From Polytrichum commune (lineage: Eukaryota > Streptophyta > Polytrichopsida > Polytrichales > Polytrichaceae): DNA of 64,000 nucleotides. This document shows positions 59,480-64,000 of this stretch, piece by piece. Below the pieces are notes generated by a model. The model ran no database searches. It was not told the DNA's origin and was given only the letters and a program-made list of their open reading frames with translations. Numbering within the stretch: the first letter of the stretch is position 1; the number at the start of each line of letters is the position of its first letter. The stretch spans positions 57,066,758-57,130,757 of the forward strand of contig OX485805.1 in NCBI GenBank assembly GCA_950295325.1, in the 5' to 3' direction. The position numbers and the translations under genes are program-made.

Positions 59480-61797
59480 ATGGATGCGGAATCTACCACA
59501 GAGGTGGTTTTCTAAACTAAGATGTTTCACATTGTTTGTTGGAATATGTTTTACTAATGAAGTGTTTGTGCAGGGGTCATCCCTTTCCGACGCAATATTC
59601 TCGGAAGATGAAACTGTTCCGGTTGAAGATATTGACCCGAATTGCAGTGGACTTCGTAGGGATGATTGGGTGAACAAGCCTGTTATGCTTGTGAATGAAC
59701 ATGGACACAATATGGCAAAAGGAATTTGCCGTAATGTAAACCCAATTGACTGCGTGGAAGACAAATGTTTGGGACCTGATCACGTTGGTGTACTAATAAT
59801 GGAGCCTATTCATGGCATGATGGACATGGGGGCCATGTTTGCTTTGAGGGCGTGGCCAATCTCTCGTGTTTTCCACGGTGGTTGCACTCTGGCACATCAT
59901 CTCCTTGTTAGTGGCCACAGATTACGGGCACAAACCAAGTCGCTGGAGAAGCGAAGGAAGGACGGGAAGAGAGCGTATGAAACATCCAGGATACCAGAGC
60001 GTCGTAAGCCAACGAAAAAATCCCAAATACTAACCAATGCAAGCATACAACAACTATCTGCAGTTTTGTGTTGTGATCGCGAGTGCCTTAGATTCTTTCC
60101 TAGAGATGAGGCTCTCGCTCTTCGAACTGAATTTTATGATTGCTCCACAAGGATGAGGCATGCAAAACGTCTTGAGGTCCACGGACAAGTACATCCACTT
60201 CCGGGGGGGCATACGAATGTGGTAACACTTAGTGGACGTGATATTTGCCTAATCGCATGGAGGCACATATTTGTGATTTCAAAAACCGCGTTCTACAGAA
60301 ATCGACAAGAGTTCAATTGTGGGGTGCGACCACGAGACCATGGGAACTTGAACACCAAACGGTATCGTGTGTCCACTCAGCAAGCCACTGCCACTCTTTC
60401 CAACCTCTTAGAGGACAAAGCGGACATGATGCCTCATAAATCCCGCACTTTGCCTAATGGTACTCGAGTAGTGGAGATGGTCTTGCCTCGCGGCACAAAA
60501 TGGAAGAAATTTTTAGTTACAATCAACCAGGTTAGTAGGCTCCCGATGTTCCACTTAGTCCATTTTCAATGTGTTGTTAGTGATTGCCTCAATCCAGGTG
60601 TTCTCATTTCTGTGGCTGTCTAAATGTTGTATGTGGTATGATATTCAGGTGAATGACAAATGTGGGTTGCAACCAATCTCTCTTTCGACTCTGAGCCAAA
60701 TAAGACAGAATTATTTTAAGCACTACGTGACAAAAAGAGCAGGGGACAATTTTGCTCGCTGTGGGAAATGCGATTCACTTATGGCTATTATTCTTCAACA
60801 TGTTAAAGGTTCTGCCGCACACACCGGGTTTTCCAAGCAGTTGGAGAAGCACCAGGCACAGCAAGAATCCGCTCGTAATGCTTACCGTTGTATGAGAGCG
60901 TTGTCCATTGAGCATCCGCGCAAGGTTTTGACCATCATTCACGACAAAATGGACCATGGCAAAACTGCATCTCCATGCTTTGCTAACAAGAACAAAGACA
61001 CTGATATGTTCACGAAACTACCACTTTCCGTGACAGGCATGATGGCTCATGGCCATGGAGATGAGAGATATGCTCATTATGCATTGGATTTGTATCCTGG
61101 TGATTGCAACCATACTGTGGGCTCATTTGCGAGGCTTCTTCGCGATTTGGAACAGCCCCCGGCTTCATCATCTCGCATGTTATTCCATGGTGCGGGTCGG
61201 TCACCGCTTTATCGTGCTGTTCTTCATGGGAGTGATGTATGTTTGTCAGGATTACGACCTCCACCTAGTGAGCCTATTCCAGCTGTCTCGCTTCCACCCG
61301 TTTTGCATGTTCAACTCGATAATTGTTGGAAGGACAACAAGTGTAGATATGTGAAGGCATTTTGGTCCATGCTCACGGCCAAAGGTATATTCACAGAGGT
61401 CCACGTGTCTTACCTTTTAGTTGGTCATACACATGACGACATTGACGCTTCATTTGGTAGATGGAGTATGGACTTGCGTGAACATGATTACCCCACTATC
61501 CCCTTGCTCATGAAATCATACATGGACATGGAGAAGGTCCCTATCATCCCACATATGATAGAGGAGCTTCCAGATTGGAGGGCTTTTGTTAGTGAGTACA
61601 TTCCTGATGGCCAAGACAAACTCATTGGCCATACGAAAGCCCAACAATTCAAATTTGTTGTACGGGATGATGGTTGGCCCGTCATGCATTACAAGGTGCT
61701 TAGTACGCATGATGAATGGTTGCCCAAGGATGGCATATTGATGTGGAAATCCAACATAAAGGGGGAGCCAGTTTTCCCACCTGGGGAACCTTTGTGA
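59480..61797 (+). CDS. DUF7869-type transposase-like protein, 3'-truncated by an LTR
   Basis: Probable RNase H-fold transposase of the DUF7869 type. Exons 59480-59503, 59574-60530, 60649-61797 join in frame (709 residues). Family-like features: a Cys-rich entry CCDRECLRFFPRDEAL, CLIAWRHIFVISKTAFYRN, KCGKCDSL, then IIHDKMDHG, VQLDNCWKDNKCRYVKAFWS and LLVGHTHDDIDASFGR, the Asp/His residues expected at the active site. The tiny first exon (MDAESTTE) has a weak donor; a start at 59484 read without that splice is the alternative. The last codon TTG and the stop TGA are partly LTR sequence (LTR begins 61793), so the true C-terminus is lost. The leader has four palindromes shared with the large minus-strand gene. 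It may keep its catalytic core but is probably impaired. Confidence 0.75.
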
Positions 61798-61990
61798 GCC
61801 CAAAAGGGTGCCCACATTTAGTCTTAGACCCTTGAAACGTTAGTTGATGCACTTTGAAGTAGCATGTTACTTCACAAAAATATAAAAAGAGTGAAATGTT
61901 AGTCTTAGAAGTACCATGTTGTAAGAGGCTAGGATGTGAGTTGTTATTGTGTTTTTACCTTCGGAAGGATTTGAGTGAATGAGGATAGGT

Positions 61991-62939
61991 AAGGAGAACT
62001 TGGATTGAGTAGTTAGTGAGTAGGCTAGTACAAATGGATGGAGACAACCAAAGTGACTCAAGAGGCAAGTGCATTCGAATTGGGATGAATGGAGGATCAC
62101 ATGGAGCGCACAAGTGGACCACCTCATCATGGCCACTTAATGGGGAAGGCCCAAGGAAGAATGCAAGGTGGAGGATAAGCAAATTCTCAAAGCACCAATC
62201 AAATCACGAGTTAAACATCGTGGTTTGAATTAAGTGGTGAGCGACGATTTGGAAAAGTAAGGGGAGAAAGTTATGGCGGCGGAAAGCGAAGGAGGCTAAG
62301 TTTGGGTTGAAGCATCCCAAGTTTGGTAAAGTGTGGTAGGTAGAAAGCCAAGGCTAGTTAAATGTTCGAATTAGGATCCTTGTTGATCATTTGAGGGAGG
62401 AAGGCTTAGAAGATAGGATTGGCGCCTACTAAGTAGGAGGAAATCTCAAGGGCTTATCGTGAATTAGAAGGAGAACTTGGATTGAGTAGTTAGTAAGTAG
62501 GCTAGTACAAATGGATGGAGACAACCAAAGTGACTCAAGAGGCAAGTGCATTCGAATTGGGATGAATGGAGGATCACATGGAGCGCACAAGTGGACCACC
62601 TCATCATGGCCACTTAATGGGGAAGGCCCAAGGAAGAATGCAAGGTGGAGGATAAGCAAATTCTCAAAGCACCAATCAAATCACGAGTTAAGCATCGTGG
62701 TTTGAATTAAGTGGTGAGCGACGATTTGGAAAAGTAAGGGGAGAAAGTTATGGCGGCGGAAAGCGAAGGAGGCTAAGTTTGGGTTGAAGCATCCCAAGTT
62801 TGGTAAAGTGTGGTAGGTAGAAAGCCAAGGCTAGTTAAATGTTCGAATTAGGATCCTTGTTGATCATTTGAGGGAGGAAGGCTTAGAAGATAGGATTGGC
62901 GCCTACTAAGTAGGAGGAAATCTCAAGGGCTTATCGTGA
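61991..62939 (+). repeat. 477-bp tandem duplication inside the LTR
   Basis: The segment beginning AAGGAGAACTTGGATTGAGT at 61991 restarts at 62468 and runs to the phrase GGGCTTATCGTGA. The two copies are almost identical, and the solo LTR has only one copy. Confidence 0.95.
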
Positions 62940-62970
62940 GCCTTGAGGGTGCTCACCCCCTCAAGCTTAC

Positions 62971-62977
62971 TATATAA
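62971..62977 (+). promoter_or_regulatory. LTR TATA box
   Basis: TATATAA followed by a C/T-rich stretch (TCCCTCATTCTTCCCTCACT), typical of an LTR promoter. Conserved in the solo LTR at 2191-2198 (minus strand). Confidence 0.55.
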
Positions 62978-63768
62978 TCCCTCATTCTTCCCTCACTCAT
63001 CCTCTCTTTCCTTTGTGCTCCAAGGCACCCCACGAGTTATAAGTGTGGGTGTGGGAAGCCATATTGGAGCACATGTGTGTGCTTAGTTTTTAGTTTGAGA
63101 GCCAAGGCTTGTTAGCCTTGAAGAGGGCTTGACCTCTTGGTAGAATTAGTGTTGACGTGAAGGATTTTAAAGTTAATTCATGATTCCAATTTGTGGTACT
63201 TTAAGTTCATGTTTTGAATACACGTGGTTGCAAGTTCCATGTTTAAGAGTTGAGCACTTGATGTTGTGATGAGTGCAAAAATATACTTGTGTGGATTAGT
63301 TAGTCTTAGTGAAGTTAGGAAATTCTCTCTCCCCCTCTCCTCTCTAGGATTTTAGGATTTTAGGATTAGAGAAGAATTGTGTGATTAGAAAGGGGTTGTT
63401 AGTAGAATTAGGGAAATTAGGTAGGAAGATTAGTTAAGGGCTTGAATAATTAGTGAGGTAGTTGGGGATTACAACTACAAAGTTGTGGGTTCATGAAGGA
63501 GCTGGGTTTATGAAGGAGCTGGGTTTGTTTAGTTAGAAAGTAAAGAGCTGGGTTTATGAAGGAGCTGGGTTTGTTTAGTTAGAAGCTAAGAAGCTGGGTT
63601 TATGAAGGAGCTGGGTTTATGAAGGAGCTAGTTAAATCCAAGACCACTTGAAGGGTGAACCTTGCACTATGGACTCATCCAAGTCCAAATCCAATACCGC
63701 GGAGGAATGTGAGCCCAAACCCACTACTCGGACTACGGACGCTTAAGGGTGGGGGGTTTGGCCTCACA

Positions 63769-64000
63769 TAATTGGTGCGTCCGCCGGGAGCGAAGCGGAA
63801 GGTAGTTACAAGACTTGGAGGCGACTAGGAGACTTGGAGGCAACTAGGAAAAATTGGAGACACAAACTTGAGAGAAGGGAAGGAGCACCCGAAACTCGGT
63901 AAGTATTCTCTCTTTGGGTTACATTTGAATTCATTGTATTTCAACTATTCCTTGGAATGAATTGCATTGTCAATTACGCAAATTCATTTTTGAGGAAGGA
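63769..64000 (+). mobile_element. Start of the retrotransposon internal region
   Basis: Begins TAAT then TGGTGCGTCCGCCGGGAGC, a variant of the motif that commonly follows the 5' LTR in plant Gypsy-type elements and serves as or replaces the primer-binding site. An untranslated leader follows; gag-pol would lie beyond the window. Confidence 0.65.

Larger units (their letters stand above)
61793..63768 (+). mobile_element. 5' LTR of an LTR retrotransposon running off the window
   Basis: Starts TGTGAGCCC and ends GGCCTCACA, followed after TAAT by a primer-binding-like TGGTGCGTCCGCCGGGAGC. Near-identical and inverted relative to the solo LTR 736-2899. It carries a tandem duplication and lacks about 0.6 kb present in the solo copy. 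The 5 bases before it are ACCTT; the matching duplicate would lie outside the window. It is inserted in the DUF7869-type gene. Confidence 0.92.

Overview
The window reads as nuclear DNA of a land plant: GT-AG introns, a plant-type TIR-NB-LRR gene, a TONNEAU2/FASS gene, TTTAGGG-type telomere-like repeats and many plant-style transposable elements. The large spacers and heavy repeat load would suit a non-flowering lineage (bryophyte, lycophyte, fern), but I cannot fix the species.

Layout. 0-18 kb is almost gene-free and full of transposon debris: a tRNA-derived SINE-like element, a solo LTR with intact target-site duplication, a hAT element with 8-bp target duplication, several MITEs and a large inverted duplication. 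18-26.1 kb holds a complete 12-exon TON2/FASS gene (plus strand, predicted 480 residues), whose introns carry copies of a dispersed repeat. A nuclear tRNA-Asp(GTC) gene follows at 27.6 kb (minus strand). 28-35 kb is repeat remnants, including a LINE-like fragment. 35.0-40.0 kb is a five-exon TIR-NB-LRR immune-receptor gene (minus strand) ending in a ZZ-type zinc finger.

41.9-49.5 kb (minus) is one long gene I do not recognise: about 2,100 codons in nine exons, with a Lys-rich segment, a ParB/DGQHR-like segment, a very acidic segment, an FCP1/NIF-like phosphatase segment and a duplicated C-terminal module. It has two in-frame TAA codons and two compensating frameshifts, so it is either decaying or recoded. 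59.5-61.8 kb (plus) is a DUF7869-type transposase-like gene, cut at its 3' end by a young LTR retrotransposon that runs off the window; this LTR is the same family as the solo LTR at 0.7-2.9 kb, in the opposite orientation.

Most unusual signal. The leaders of these last two genes share the palindrome TTTCACTCGATCGAGTGAAA, ten copies in all: one in an intron, one alone, four in a 75-bp tandem array just upstream of the unknown gene, and four upstream of the DUF7869 gene, one of them the core of a perfect 94-bp palindrome. The half-site CTTTCAC/GTGAAAG resembles the arms of bacterial parS sites, which is notable next to a ParB-like domain, though that link is inference. My best reading is two genes of one mobile-element family, or one disrupted large element, sharing a hairpin-forming control region. 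Between them (50-58.5 kb) lie a pogo/Tigger-like remnant, minisatellites and interstitial telomere-like repeats.
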